NCBI GenBank assembly: GCA_028386065.3 | Contig: JAKUCV010005756.1 | Location: forward strand, 39,029-103,028 | DNA length: 64,000 bases | Source of the DNA: Turnera subulata | Lineage: Eukaryota; Streptophyta; Magnoliopsida; Malpighiales; Passifloraceae | Direction: 5' to 3' | In this document: piece after piece, positions 42,511 to 55,127 of the stretch | Layout: every line of letters begins with the position of its first letter | Position numbering within the stretch: the first letter of the stretch is position 1 | The notes under the pieces: model-generated | The model's input: only the letters and a program-made list of their open reading frames with translations | What the model was told of the DNA's origin: nothing | The model's database searches: none | Translations under genes and position numbers: made by a program

Positions 42511-45391
42511 GCTACTGAGAACGCATGTGCTCCTCAACTTCCCATGTAGACTCGTTCGCAGAGTGCTTGCTCCACTTAACCTTTACCATCGGAATAACTC
42601 GGTTCCTCAACTGTCTGACCTCTCGGGCAAGAATCTATTCTGGCAACTCTGTATATGTAAGAACCTCTGATACCTCAACATCTGCTGTAGTAACCACGTG
42701 ACTCGGATTTTATCCGTACCTCCTCAACATGGAAACATGAAACATATCGTGAATCTGTGACAACTCCTTTGGTAAGGACAATCTGTACGCCAAGGGTCCA
42801 ACCCTTTCCACGATCTCATACGGCCCGATGTACCTGGGACTCAGCTTCCCTCTTTTCTCGATTCTGATAACACCCTTCCAAGGTGCAACTCGGAGAAAAA
42901 CTCTTTCTCCCACTTGGTACTCCATCTCACGACGATGCTTATCGGCATAACTCTTCTATTGGTCCTGTGCTGCTCTCATACTCTGCTTAACTACCTGAAT
43001 CTTATCCACTGTCTGCTTAACCAAATCTGGACCCATAATCAAACAGAGACCTTCTTCATCCCAACAAACTAGACTTCGGCATTTCTTTTCGTAAAGAGCT
43101 TCAAACGGTGGCATGCCAATACTGGAATGAAAACTGTTGTTGTAGGCGAACTCCACTAAGGACAAATACTGATCCCAACTCCCACTAAAATTAAGAGCAC
43201 AAGCCCTTAACATGTCCTCCAGTGTCTAAATAGTCCTCTCTGACTGTCTATCGGTCTGAGGATGAAATACGGTACTAAAACTCAGCTTCGTTCCCAAAGT
43301 TGCTTTCAGACTCTTCCAAAACCGCGATGTAAATCTCGGATCTCTGCCTGAGACTATGGACTTAGGGATTCCATGTAGTCTCACAATCTCTGTAACATAC
43401 TGCTTCGCCAACTTGTCTAGGGTGTCTGTCTGTCGGATGGGAAGAAAATGAGCTGATTTTGTAAGTCGGTCAATAATAACCCAGATGGCATCATGCTGTC
43501 TCCTAGTCAATGGTAGTCCAACCACAAAATCCATAATGATCTTCTCCCACTTCCACTCTGGCACTGTCAACGATCTCAACTTTCCTGCTGGAGCCTGATG
43601 CTCGGCTTTTACCTGCTGACAGGTGATGCACTTAGCAATATACTCGGCTACATCTTTCTTCGTACGCGGCCACCAAAAATGACTCCTCAAATTTTGATAC
43701 ATCTTGGTGCTTCCAGGGTGCATAGCATACAGCATCATATGTCCTTCTTCCAGAATCTGACTGCGTAGGTCACCAACATTGGGTACACATAGGCGTTTCC
43801 CCAGCATTAATGCACTATCCTCAGCTATGCGAAACTTGTCTTCTTTCCCACTACAAACTGCTTCCTTCAGCTTGATCAAGTCGGGATCTCCATCTTGTAG
43901 TTCCACAATCCAGCCTTTCAGGTTAGACTTGACTTCAATATGGGTCAACAAGGCTCATGTCTCGTCCACTGACAAATCAACTCTCATCTTCCTTAACTCG
44001 TTAAGAGAGGATACCGAGTAGGTCGTGGAAGCATCTTCTGGTTGTCTCCGGCTCAAAGCATCTGCTACAACATTAGCTTTTCCAGGGTGATACTCAATAG
44101 TACAACCATAATCATTCAGCAACTTAACCCAACGTCTCTGTCGTAGGTTAAGTTCCTTCTGAGTCATGATGTACTTGAGACTCTTATGATTTGTGAAAAT
44201 CTGGCATCTCTCTCCAAACAGAAAATGTCGCCAAATCTTCAAAGCAAGGATCACTGCGGCCATCTCTAGATCATGTGTCGGATAGTTCTTCTCATGTGGC
44301 CTCAATTGTCTCGTAGCATAAGTAATCACTCGGCCCTCTTGCATCAGAACTGCCCCCAAACCAAGACCTGAAGCATCACAAAACAGGACGTACTCCACTT
44401 TTGGCTTAGGTACTGTCAAAACTGGTGCTGATGTCAACTTCTTTTTCAGTTCATCAAAAATCTTCTGGCAGGCTTCACTCCATACAAAGGCTTGATCTTT
44501 CCTCAATAGCTTGGTCATAGGACTGGCTATTAAGGAAAAACCCTCGATGAATCTCCGGTAGTTTCCTGCAAGGCCAAGAAAACTTCTGACTTCGGGTACC
44601 GTCTTGGGTGGCTCCCATTCTAGAACAGCTTTCACTTTGGATGGGTTAACCTTAATCCCATCCCCAGATACAACATGTCCAAGGAATGCAACCTCTTCAA
44701 GACAAAACTCGCACTTGCTGAACTTGGCATACAACTGTTTCTCTCGCAGCCTCTATAGTACTACCCTCAGGTGCTCTTCATGTTCTTCCCTGCTCTTGGA
44801 GTATATCAGAATATCGTCGATGAAGACTACCACAAACTTGTCTAAGAACTCGTTCAGGACCAAGTGCATCAAGCACATGAAAGCTGCAGGTGCATTGGTC
44901 AAGCCGAAAGGAACCACTGTGAACTCAAAATGACCATACCGAGTACGGAAGGCTATCTTCGGTATGTCTTTCTCTGCAATCTTGACCTGATGGTAGCAAG
45001 ACCGAAGATCAATCTTGGAAAATACAGTAGCTCCCTATAACTGATCAAAGAGGTCATCAATCCTGGGAAGCGGGTACTTGTTGTTCACTGTCACTTTGTT
45101 CAGCTGTCGGTAGTCCACACACATTCGCAAACTGCCATCTTTCTTCTTAACAAACAGCACTGGTGATCCCCAAGGTGATGTACTAGGTTTGATAAATCCC
45201 TTTTCAAGCAGCTCATCTAACTGTTTCTTTAACTCCTGAAGTTCTATCGGAGCCATCCGATATGGTGCCATCGAGATAGGTGTCACTCCCGGCATCAGAT
45301 CGATGGTGTACTCAACTTCACTTTCAGGTGGAAATCCTGGTAGATCCTTTGGAAACTCCCTCACCACTGTGATGTCCCCCAAAACCAAAGT
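42511..45391 (-). pseudogene. Chromovirus pol: RT, RNase H, integrase, chromodomain
   Basis: Replication enzymes of the element. In minus-strand order: reverse transcriptase ([30 protein letters not shown], and the [11 protein letters not shown] active site near 44820) and RNase H ([36 protein letters not shown]). These are followed by the integrase (HPGSTKMYQNLR, CITCQQVK, WVIIDRLTKSAHF, QSERTI) and a chromodomain (KVKWSKHSANESTWEVEEHM, ~42550). The motif normally reading SDRDP reads SGRDP, so a catalytic aspartate of the integrase is lost. In-frame stops lie at 45035, 44753, 43955, 43226, 42956, 42710 and 42635. Each is explained by CAG, CAA or CGA changing to a stop. Confidence 0.93.
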
Positions 45392-47107
45392 CTAAACTTC
45401 TTTGCCTCTGACATGTGTCAGCAAGGCATCTGGACCAAGCAGCTTCATCCCAAAATCTTGATTGGCAGAGATACTACAGGTAACAGCAGCTCTCCCAATA
45501 CCTGTCAACAAAACTTGTCGCCCACCATCGGATGTCAACAGCACTTCCTTGGTTCGATAGTTTACCATAGCACTATACCTGGACAACCAATCCATCCCCA
45601 AGATGATATCGAAACCTCCCATGTTCATCACAACTAACCGTACGAGAAAAACCTCGCTGTCGTACGAAAGCGAAACGTCTCTACACACATGGGTTAACCT
45701 GACCACTATACCTGCAGGTAACCTAACCCTCATCGGACAAGTTAAACTCTCTTTCGTACAGTTATGTTGTGTTGCAAAACTTTGCACGAAAAATGAATGC
45801 GTAGCACCAGGATCAATCAAAGTATAAGCAATGCTACCAAAGACTGTAAAAGTACCTGCTATGACATCGGCATTCTCTGGATCCTCTTCAGTGATAATCA
45901 CAAATGCTCTCGGCACTGCTGCACTCTGATTCATGGCTGACTGGGTCCTAGCAGGAGCAGCTCTATGTCCTCGACCTCGGCCAACTCCAGAACCACTAGG
46001 AACACTGGCAACTGAAGCTTGCACTATCTGAGCAGGTTCCGTACCTCCAGATCTTCCCAACTTGGGACAAGAATATCGGTAGTGCCCAACTTCGTTACAC
46101 TCATAGCACCTCACCTGAGACAGAGGAGATCTTGGGCAAGTATTCCAAGATGAAGTCCCTCCAGACTGAGTCCAAGAACTGCCTCGGTTGTTGTAGGCGT
46201 TGTTGTTCCATCCACGTCCCTGACTCACTGGCATGAATTGGCTCTGTCCATATCCTGACCGGTTCGCTGGTGTCTGGAACCTCTTGTTCTGTCCCCCAAA
46301 ACTCTGTGCAGCTTGCCTCTTACGGATCTCCTGTTGCTCTCTCTCATTGCCCAGCCAGATAATCTCGACTCTCAAGGCATCTGATAGCATGTCCTGGTAA
46401 GTCTCGTAAACCTTGCACCCCATGACTGTCTGGATACCAGATCAAAGACCATCCCAGAAACGTTTACATCTGGCCTCCGGAGTAGATACAAACTCACTGG
46501 CGTAGATGGACAGGCGGTTGAACTTGTTCTCATACTCATTCACTGTCTGTTCTACCCCCTGTTGCAGTCCTGGAAACTCTCGTCTCAGCTGGTCTTGGTA
46601 CGCCTCAGAAACAAACTTCCTTTGGAACATCTCCATGAACTGGTTCCATGGCATAGTGATAGGTGTCGGCAGGTCCCTGGTTGTAGACTCCCACCAATCA
46701 ACGGCATCTCCTCTAAATATAGCAGCGGCATATCTGGCCCACTTGTCATTCCTGCATGTCAGTTTCAGCATAACCCTGTTCATATGTCTGAGCCACTGAT
46801 CAGCATCCTGTGGTGTAGTAACACCGGTGAAAATCTCTGCCCCAAGCTTCTCCAGCTTCATATACACTGGAACCTCGACTGGTCCTTGGTTTTCCTTTTC
46901 CCGAGCTTTCATAGCATCGATACGTGTATCCCTGGGATCTTGCCTTCGCAGAATCTGAGTTACCACGTTTAACATTTGCGTAGGGTCTCCCAAAGGAACA
47001 ATCGGAGGATGTTCCAAACCTCCCGCAACTTGCTGCGGTTGATCCACCGATACCTGATCGTCATCTAGGTGACCTCCAGTATGCTGATTCCCTCCAACCG
47101 GATCCAT
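45392..47107 (-). pseudogene. Chromovirus gag and protease
   Basis: Gag starts at the ATG at 47107 (MDPVGGNQHTGG), with a retrotransposon gag domain (GVTTPQDADQWLRHMNRVML, DAVDWWESTTR, FNRLSIYASEFV). A CCHC knuckle (CYECNEVGHYRYSC, ~46100) and the aspartic protease (LIDPGATHSFF, ~45820, then DIILGMDWLSRY) follow. A TGA at 46442-46444 (expected CGA) and a TAG at 45392-45394 (expected CAG) interrupt it. The length and order are normal for the family. Confidence 0.93.
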
Positions 47108-47216
47108 TCGTACCTATATGAGAATGTATATGTATGCATGTCATATCATGTTGTGACAAATCTTATGCACAAACAAACAATCATGCAATCACAGTTATGT
47201 CCCTAATGACCTACTA

Positions 47217-47231
47217 CCTGCTCCACTACCA
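47217..47231 (-). promoter_or_regulatory. Primer-binding site of the chromovirus
   Basis: The minus strand reads TGGTAGTGGAGCAGG, three bases inside the LTR end; a methionine-tRNA-like site. Confidence 0.8.
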
Positions 47232-47622
47232 AAATGAAGCGCCCTGACCCGTATTTACCGGATACAGTAAACACGTGCCGAAACTATTCTTATTGATAGG
47301 GAATACAGTACAACAACCCGAATTTACAACTAGAAAACAATACAACAACCGTCACCCCAACACGGGGACCATTATTTAGCAGTTCACAGCTCATATTATA
47401 TAACAACAATAGAGAAAAGAGCAAGCAATAGAGGCAGAGTGACAAACAGCCTCAAAGTAATATGAACAAGCAAACATAGCAGCGGAATTATAATACAGCT
47501 TCATATGCAACAGAACAGCAGCGGAAGACTCTATGCACATGTAGCAGGGTATGGATCCGGGGTCAGGTGGAGAAGAAAGCAGCAGCCATCGAACGTCGTA
47601 CCTGAACTACGAAACAACTTAA

Positions 47623-47670
47623 CCTACGGGATGAAACCCCGCAGGTGAGGGGTGAGTCCGAAGTGCTCAC
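47623..47670 (-). promoter_or_regulatory. Conserved LTR hairpin block (copy 5 of 6)
   Basis: CCTACGGG-ATGAAAC-CCCGCAGG followed by TGAGGGGTGAGTCCGAAGTG. Confidence 0.75.
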
Positions 47671-47883
47671 CGACAAATGATAAACAGTGATATGCAGGCA
47701 ACTATAATACTTTCGAAGTAAATACAGGCAAACACAACACAAAGAATCTACCAAAATACAACTGAGCCAAGACCAAAAGAATATTTATTATTATTACCAA
47801 TTTTATTTTTTGGGCCCCTGTCACTGGATAAGCTAGGGTCGTACCTGGTTATTCATTAATTCCGGATGCCAGGCCAAAACACA

Positions 47884-47997
47884 ATCCGGGATCAACATCC
47901 CAATATCCAAATCATCCGGGATCAACATCCCAATATCCAAATCATCCAGGATCAACATCCCAATATCCAAATCATCCGGGATCAACATCCCCAACTA
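47884..47997 (-). repeat. 30-bp tandem repeat with GGGAT-CAAC-ATCCC hairpins (4 units)
   Basis: The hairpin starts at 47888, 47918, 47948 and 47978. The third unit has CAGGAT in place of CGGGAT. The partner LTR has about three less regular units. Confidence 0.88.
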
Positions 47998-50130
47998 CCA
48001 AAACCAAACCAGCCATGGCACCACAGAACTAGCCTCTAACCATCTAGTCGTACCACTACTTTCCACGTGACAATTAAATCATCATCTCAAGTTCAATTCT
48101 AATTTTAATACTCTAACCTCAATTACCCAACTTCCTATTATCTCAAGTTATTCCACCGACTCAACCAATCATAAATCTCATAACACCAATTATTCACAGC
48201 AGTTCAACAATTACTCACAAAATCCACAAGACCAACAACACAATCCAGCAACATCAACAACAATATCCATAGCAATCAAATATCAATCAATAATCATCTC
48301 AACAGTTCAATCAAACAACAAAACACACACACAGTATTACGGGCACATATCCAAGGTTACCCATCCTCACCTTAGCCGATTATTAATTTTGGAAATGCCC
48401 AACTGACTCCAAGTCCGGTTCCTCAGGTATCTGCTCGTTATCAACTCCTATATCAAACAAAATAATATGCACACATAAGGGATATGCAAATGTCATGCTA
48501 ATACTGTATACCAAAAAATAAATACTGACTCGTCTCGGTCACTTCCCTGGGTTATTTCTCTATTATCATCATAATTCACCATTTATTTCTAGTGTCAAAA
48601 ATAATACCATACTTATACCTATACCCGAATATTATTCCGGTACAATACTTACTTTGATAATACCCTTTTTATATTTATTTTCCTCCAAAATAATTATTAT
48701 TTACCATATATAATATACTTTTCCCAAAATCATATTTCCAGAGTATTATTTCCCCAAATTATTTCCCAAAATATTATTTCCACAAATTATTTTTATTTTC
48801 CCAGAATTATAGTTTTTCCAGATTTTATTTTCTTTCCCAAAATTCCATAATAATCATATATATTTTCCCAAAATACTTCCATAATTTAATTTTCAAAATA
48901 TCAACCATAAATATATATATCAGATTTTAATTATCTTTTTTCCTCTTTTTTTTATCCGGACTGGGCCCAAACAGTGCCAGATCAGGCCATCCATAGTGCC
49001 AAGCCCTGGCCCCAAATAGGAGCCCAGGAGCAGCCCATGTGCAGGCCTAGAGATCCGGCCTAGCAGCCCAACCCACGCTCCAATACCACCCAGCCCAAGA
49101 TCCATCTCGGACTACTCGGGTCAACCCGACCCTAACCGGGTCGTCTTCAACCCGGGATGCTCACCTCACTGTGAGCTGTAGCGGCGGTGCGATGAACGGG
49201 CGACGGACGAAGCGAGCACAAGGAGGAAAGCGGCGCGAGGAGCAGAGGCGACGCGAGGGAGGCCGGCTACTGGTGCTGCAGTCGGCAGCGAGGAGGCGGG
49301 TGGCTCGGGTGGCATCTCGTCGGCTCGTCTTCCACAGAGCAGCGGCGGCTTGCAGTCGCGACGGGAGGAGGAAGAGAGGAAGAAGGGCGGCTGGTCGCGA
49401 TGGAGAAGGAGAAGAGGACAACGGCGAGGTTGCAGGGAGAAGAAGAAGAGGTTGGTGGTGGCGGCGCTATGGTGGTGGCTCACGGAAAGAGAAAGAAGGG
49501 GGGTGATGACGTGGCAGCCGGTGGGTGGTGTGTTTGTGGTTTCTTTTCTTCTGTTTTTTTTTCTGTATGGTTTTGTGGGTGAGTTTTGCACTGGTTTTGA
49601 ATTTTGCAGAGGAAGGAACGGAAAGAAAGAACTGGGCAGTGATATGTTGCAGAGGTTGCAGGGGAGTGAGGGGAGATGAAGACTGGTGTGCACTAGAATG
49701 GCATGAGACACGGGTATAGGACATGCAGATCACTGGTATAGTACAGGCAAGGTACTGGCTAAGCACGGGTCTCACAAGCAGTTCACGAGCTTCACAAGAA
49801 ATGGCGGCAGCAGCCTCCGTACTGTGCAGCTTGTGAGGCGTGTCCCGTCCAGAGCAGAAAATAACCATTATACCCCCTTAACTTTATTTCTGGTCCGATA
49901 ACTCGAGGATAAACCTGACTTTTCTAAAGATTCCTGGACCCGAAAAATTCCAACTTTAGTCCGTAAAATCCGCAGAAAAATCCCGAACGTGGGACAGGGC
50001 TCGGTTTCGGAATCCGATGTACAAGTTACCATAAATTAATTACCCAAGATTAATTTTAATGGTAAATAACGGTAAAATAAATTTTACGGTACCGGTAAAA
50101 ACGTAAAAATTACCCGGCTGTTACAATTTT

Positions 50131-51212
50131 AGGCCCAAAAATAGCTCGGCTCGGCCCAGCTTTGTCAAATACGGCTCAAATACAGTACGTATACAAAATA
50201 CGACGTGAAAATACGGCTCGTACACACTATACGGACTGGATACATACCCGGGTTCGGTTGGGTCAACCGGTTCAACCGCTGCCGACAACACAGTACCATT
50301 TTCATTTTAATTTTTTTCGTCATTTTCTTCCTTGGGAAAACGACGCCGCCGCCACCGCCTGTAGATGCTCCCACTGGAGCCTCCTACCGCCATCGGAGGA
50401 GGGACAACACTGCCACCACGTCGCCACAAAGGCTACCGCCTCAAGCCGCCACAGCTCGCGAACCGCCAAGAGCCGGTCCTCTCGGTCGCGAACCACCAGC
50501 GCCATCAAGTCGCCGTGTGTCGTTGGCCTGAGTCGGGGAAGACAGCAACGGACGCCACACACAGTAGCGCGACTCACGCGAGAACGAGCACAAAGCCCAG
50601 CCTCACTTCCGCTGCGAAGAACAGCCGTTCCCTGTCCAGATCCGCCGCTGAAACTCACTAGAGCGGGGAGGGAATGGGCGCGACCATGAGCAAATGAGAC
50701 GGGGCAGCCACGAAGACCACCGCACGCCGCTGCAGCCCTTGGTCCCGAGAGCACGAGCACAAAGCCACCGATACCTGCAAACAATCTCAAGCCTCAACCA
50801 CAAGACAACCACAAACAACACAAGCAGCACACACGCTGCCCTCGATGACCACTGCCATCGTCTCGGTTCGCAAGCCACAGCCCGCTGATCCTTTGCCTTA
50901 AGTCTCTGGTTTGGGCAATTATCGCAGGTTTATGATGCATTCATGGGTCACTGTTTGTGGGTTGCAGATGCACACAAACACCGATTTGTCTTACACCAAA
51001 AACGAATCTTTTTCCCTATAGACTGTTTATTCAATACAAAAACGTGAATACAATTACATAAATTGAATTCTCCTATGCACATATTAATCACTCAAATTAA
51101 TTGGGCATAACATAATAAAATAATAAAAACAATCCAGAGAAAACGTTTACACCATGCAATTGATTTTAAAGTTTACAGGAAAACAACAAAATCAATCAGG
51201 TAATAAAAACAA
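50131..51212 (-). other. Leader region of the 20657-51667 element
   Basis: The left 750 bp are GC-rich with overlapping open frames on both strands (for example minus 50320-50790, 156 codons, no domain). The right part is AT-rich. It lies between the primer site and the rest of the non-coding body, so the open frames are probably not genes. Confidence 0.55.
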
Positions 51213-51226
51213 GGGCTCCGTTACCA
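51213..51226 (-). promoter_or_regulatory. Primer-binding site of the non-coding Copia-type element
   Basis: The minus strand reads TGGTAACGGAGCCC one base from the LTR end, a variant of the TGGTAGCGGAGCC sites elsewhere in the window. Confidence 0.8.
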
Positions 51227-51227
51227 A

Positions 51228-51667
51228 TGTTGGGAAATTAGACATGTTCAACATATAAACAATATATGCACAGCGGAAGAATTAAATAAAAGAAAAGAAG
51301 ACTTATCTATCTCTATTAGATTGGAGCCCGTTAAACCGATTCTGGATCAGTTGTTCCTCTGGATCATCGGAGTGTCGATGTTGGTCGGGAGTTAAATCAC
51401 TAGGATATTAATCACTAGAAAGTAACTCACAAGCCACAACCTAAGAACCCCTAGAGTTGTATGAAGATGGTTTTTGTTTTTTACTAGACAAAACAGAGAG
51501 AAGGAGAGAGAGAGAGCATATAGTGAAAGGAAAAACAACCCACGTTCTTTTTCTGTTCTGCACACCTAAGAATAAACTGACTAACAGTTTTTTCATGAAA
51601 CAATATGGACTTGGACTTTACTAAATAGGCCCAGTCCATCATGGATGTACAACCCAATAAACCAATA
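51228..51667 (-). repeat. 5' LTR of the non-coding Copia-type element (440 bp)
   Basis: Pairs with 20657-21095; the differences are scattered substitutions. GCGAT follows at 51668. Confidence 0.9.
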
Positions 51668-51672
51668 GCGAT

Positions 51673-53289
51673 AAAAAAGTTAAGGCATCCAAATTCACAA
51701 TGAGAATTAATCTTAACTACTATTTTCATTTTCGGATATTAGTTTATACTCTTCCAATATTCCCTCATAGATCTTGGTTGCAATTAATTTTGGATTGTTA
51801 AGAGTACTTTCCAGAATGTCACCCTATTTTCTTTTTTTAAAAAAATATCACTCTACTATGATTGACTGTTAATTTGATTCATCAATAATATCATGTTTTG
51901 TGCCGATTTTGATATTTTTAGCTTTCAGTCTCCATCTGTTCCTTTCTTAAAACGAATTTTTTTATATATAAATATAATATCATTAAGGCTTAATGTGGAG
52001 TTTTAGAAATTATATATATATTCATGGCTTTGAATTATTTATTAAAAAAACACCGTATTCTGGTAATGCTTATAACCAATGGACGGTGACAGGGACGGAA
52101 TAATTAAAAACATTAAGATAAAAAAAATATAATAAGATCGATCAAACACAATCATAGATAAGGAAGGCCTTCCAATTTAACAGCATTATAAAAATAGAAT
52201 ACTCCCATATTTCAAAATTTTTCCAGTTATTTCGTCCATATTCAACCACAAATATGAAGAGAAAAATAGTAAATCAAAATATACCTAAATATATAGATAT
52301 ATGGCGGCCATCCTTCCTACAATTGTGATACAAAATAACCAAAAAAATGATTCAATATAACAATAGAAGAATTAATCCCTAAGGGCATGAAGGTACTTTT
52401 TCTTTATTGCTGATGTGTTGGGTTGACACCTATGATGGACACTAGGCATATACGTCCAAATCCTTAGGGATAATAAGCTGATTTTTTGGTATTAGGGATA
52501 AGCTGATTCATCTACTTAGTTTTATCTTGAAGAAAAAACTCGGCAGTATTTTTGAGAAAGAGGGATAAAGGGTTGAAAATGAGCAGAAGATGAAAACCGC
52601 ATAACTTTACACTGAAAATTGTTCTCCCACTCCTCTCCCAAAAGCTCTCCCAAAAATCCCTTTGTGACAGGAAACAATCTTCAAACATGAGAGGCTCTTA
52701 GGTGGTGGAGGAATACTATTTTACTAGTAATTATATTTCATGACCAAGAATGTTCAATTAAGGAATAGGAATTGATCCAGGCTCGTACTTTTATCCAGGT
52801 TGGTCCTACTGTTTTTTTTTTTATTTATTTTTTGGTTTCACATCCTGTTTTCGAAGCTTTACTCTAACTAATCCGGATTCGACTCGAGTCGCGCACTAGT
52901 CCTACATTATATGTTCAACATACCTAAGTTTTCCAACAATTTTAAAATCCTGTTCAACAGTTACTCTAATCTTGGCACATGGCTAACTCTAGTATTGTCA
53001 CATGGCTTCTTTATTATTTTAGAAATTTATGATATTGTAATGCATTTGTCTTTTGATAGTATTATATATTAATTGCAAAACTTTGAAAGTTATGTATTAG
53101 CAGAGACAGGGTTGCAGTCATATTTGGACTGTAAAGGGACCGTATTCTATGCATTTAGTAATGAATATGATTAAGAAAGGACTGAATTCAACATATTGAA
53201 TCCTAAATATTATTAGGTTTTGAGTACACAACAAAGGAGATAATCACGCAATGGAATAAAAAACGGAACCATCACAAGGTCCATGTGAA
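51673..53289. other. AT-rich intergenic DNA
   Basis: No gene or complete repeat is recognised. A weak inverted repeat (ATCCCTAAGG at 52373, CCTTAGGGAT at 52461) could be a decayed MITE. Confidence 0.5.
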
Positions 53290-54462
53290 ACGGGATAAAT
53301 CGAATAGATTTGATTTCACACCTGCTTTGGTCGAGTTCTTTCACTCAACTGATAAGCCAAATCAGCTAGAACGAACAATGATCCGTCTCTAAGATATCTG
53401 TGCCACCTCGATGAGGGCGGGAAGTGTATGCCAGTACGAGGGTGAGCATGGAGAAGAGCAGCTTCTGGCAGGCTTCTAGATAGAGGGACATATGAGTGAA
53501 CCGAATCCACGTCCGAATAGGAGAGATCTTGAAACTGTGTAGGAATGAGACTGCACAGTAGGGCGATTTCGTAATTATACAAGTATCGGACTATATGGTT
53601 AAGAATAGCTCTAATGAAGTGATTTCGAGGTTGTACAGGTATGAGACTATATAATTAAGAATAGCTTAAATGGATTGATGAGTACTAACTATATCAACAA
53701 GATGAACCTATCTTTTCGCTGCTCATTTCACAAAAACTCCAAAGTTAAATGTGCTTGACTTTGAATAATATTGGGATTGGTGGCCTCTTGGGAAGTTTTC
53801 CCTGGAAATGGTCAGTTATAGTATCCACACGAATTGACGAACACAACGAGAAATCGTCACACAATCTCTAATTCGAGCACACTCTTCACTCTCGTCTCAC
53901 AGTGCTAGCTGTCTCCAAAAACGAGGTAGCAGCTAGGGTCGTGTGTTTTTCTCTATGTCTGTCTAGCGTTAGCATTATAGACAATATATCAATAGTTGTA
54001 TTGATATATATAAAATCCTAGTTGTATTGGATTAACCCTAATCATATTTGGGTTGTATTTTCGGGCTTAATAATAAGTCTAATGCAGGCTTATTATTAAT
54101 AACGCGAAAACATATCTAATAATTAATCCAAACTCTTTTAGACTTATATCTCAATTCAACAGTGTTAAGTGTGCCATCCTATAGGTTCTAATCGCATTGG
54201 CAACAATTATAAATTCACATTTATAATTATAAACTATGAGTGATGTCTAGCAACACATCATTGCTACTCAAGTGCCAAGGTCAATATTGATTCCTCAAGC
54301 CTCATTAATGTGTCTTCGTCCCTTCGTCTTGTAATATCAAGATTAAACACGAGACATGGAAGGCGTCATTCTCGCATATGTTTAATCTATGGTATCTTGA
54401 TATCCGAGTTAACTGTCCACATTGATATCTCATATTAATCAACCTGAGCATGGCTATGTATT
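53290..54462 (-). repeat. Old antisense Copia LTR remnant, main part
   Basis: Stretches match the reverse complement of the 27601-28966 LTR family: TTCTTTCACTCAACTGAT near 53336, TATCCACACGAATTGACG near 53822, GTCTAGCAACACATCATTGC near 54245 and GAGCATGGC at 54448. About 400 bp (53400-53815) do not match and may be inserted. Confidence 0.65.
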
Positions 54463-54501
54463 TATACAAAATTTAGTTTGGGTGGCAAACCCCACCGTGG
54501 A

Positions 54502-55081
54502 ACGCTGCCAGAGCTGGGTGGCAAACCCCACCGTGGAAACCTAGAGCCGAGCATCCTCACTTGTTGCCACTGATAGCGATGCAGTAGAAGGCTTGAGAAG
54601 AAGAAGCCACCATAAGCAGCCCCTATATCCACCGTACGCCACCGTCGGAAAGGTTCAGGCCTAGAGAGCCGCATTCTGTTGCATCGTGATTGAAGTAAGA
54701 GACTCCCGGAGATCGATGACTCGCAGCCCAGGAGCGAATGAGGTGTTGGGGGTGCACACGACGGCAGCAGCAAAATCAGAGCACCTCTTAACCACAGTTG
54801 CAAGCCACTAGAGGGACCGGTGCTGTTAGCAAGTGTAGGGGGGCCATATCCACCCAGATGAGTTAGATCCAAATGGAATCCATCCAGATCCATGGAGGTT
54901 CCCATGAGCTAGCCCAGACGTGCCTTCGTTGGAGCAAGAGAAGGCCAGAAACAAAACCACTATGCACTCTGTTGGAGAGGGGGAGCTACTGGAAAGAACC
55001 CCTAATGTAGCCATCACCACTGTTCGTCGGCGGAGAAGGAGCAAAGGCGAGGTGGATCTGGAAGAGCTAACTCAAGGCACG
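54502..55081 (+). repeat. 580-bp inverted duplication, left arm
   Basis: The reverse complement of 60181-60760 with only scattered differences. Open frames appear on both strands (minus 54462-54905; plus 54920-55159) and in the partner arm, but no domain is recognised. Next to the arm, GGTGGCAAACCCCACCGTGG occurs twice (54481 and 54517). Confidence 0.9.
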
Positions 55082-55127
55082 TTCCAAGGACCTTTTGTTG
55101 GAATTAAGGGGCGCCAAACCATTAAAG

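Larger units (their letters stand above)
39830..50125 (-). mobile_element. Ty3/Gypsy chromovirus (Tekay/Del-like), degenerate
   Basis: A minus-strand element with a complete 5' LTR (47235-50125), primer site, gag-pol ending in a chromodomain, and a 3' LTR (39830-42510). The 3' LTR lacks 162 bp at its pol side together with the polypurine tract. The ATTTT target duplication is intact. At least nine in-frame stops inactivate it. Domain order protease-RT-RNase H-integrase-chromodomain defines a chromovirus. Confidence 0.93.
47235..50125 (-). repeat. 5' LTR of the chromovirus (2891 bp)
   Basis: It begins TGAAGCGCCCTGACCC and ends TACCCGGCTGTTACA on the plus strand. It contains a tandem 30-bp repeat and the conserved hairpin block. 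GC-rich open frames at 49166-49711 mirror those of the partner LTR. Confidence 0.93.
20657..51667 (-). mobile_element. Non-coding Copia-type LTR element (LARD-like) split by three insertions
   Basis: Two 439/440-bp LTRs with ends TGTTGGG...CCAATA lie at 20657-21095 and 51228-51667, flanked by GCGAC (20652-20656) and GCGAT (51668-51672). A polypurine tract at 21096-21104 and a primer site at 51226-51213 both face the minus direction. Removing the insertions at 22119-28966, 29274-38537 and 39830-50125 leaves about 4.6 kb with no gag or pol. Such large non-coding derivatives depend on enzymes from other elements. Confidence 0.85.

Noticed and set aside
50162..50689. 175-codon frame in the leader of the non-coding element
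   Set aside because: Overlapping GC-driven frames on both strands, no domain, no conserved neighbour.
52373..52470. MITE suggested by ATCCCTAAGG inverted repeat
   Set aside because: Only a 10-bp match with no target duplication and no extended arms.
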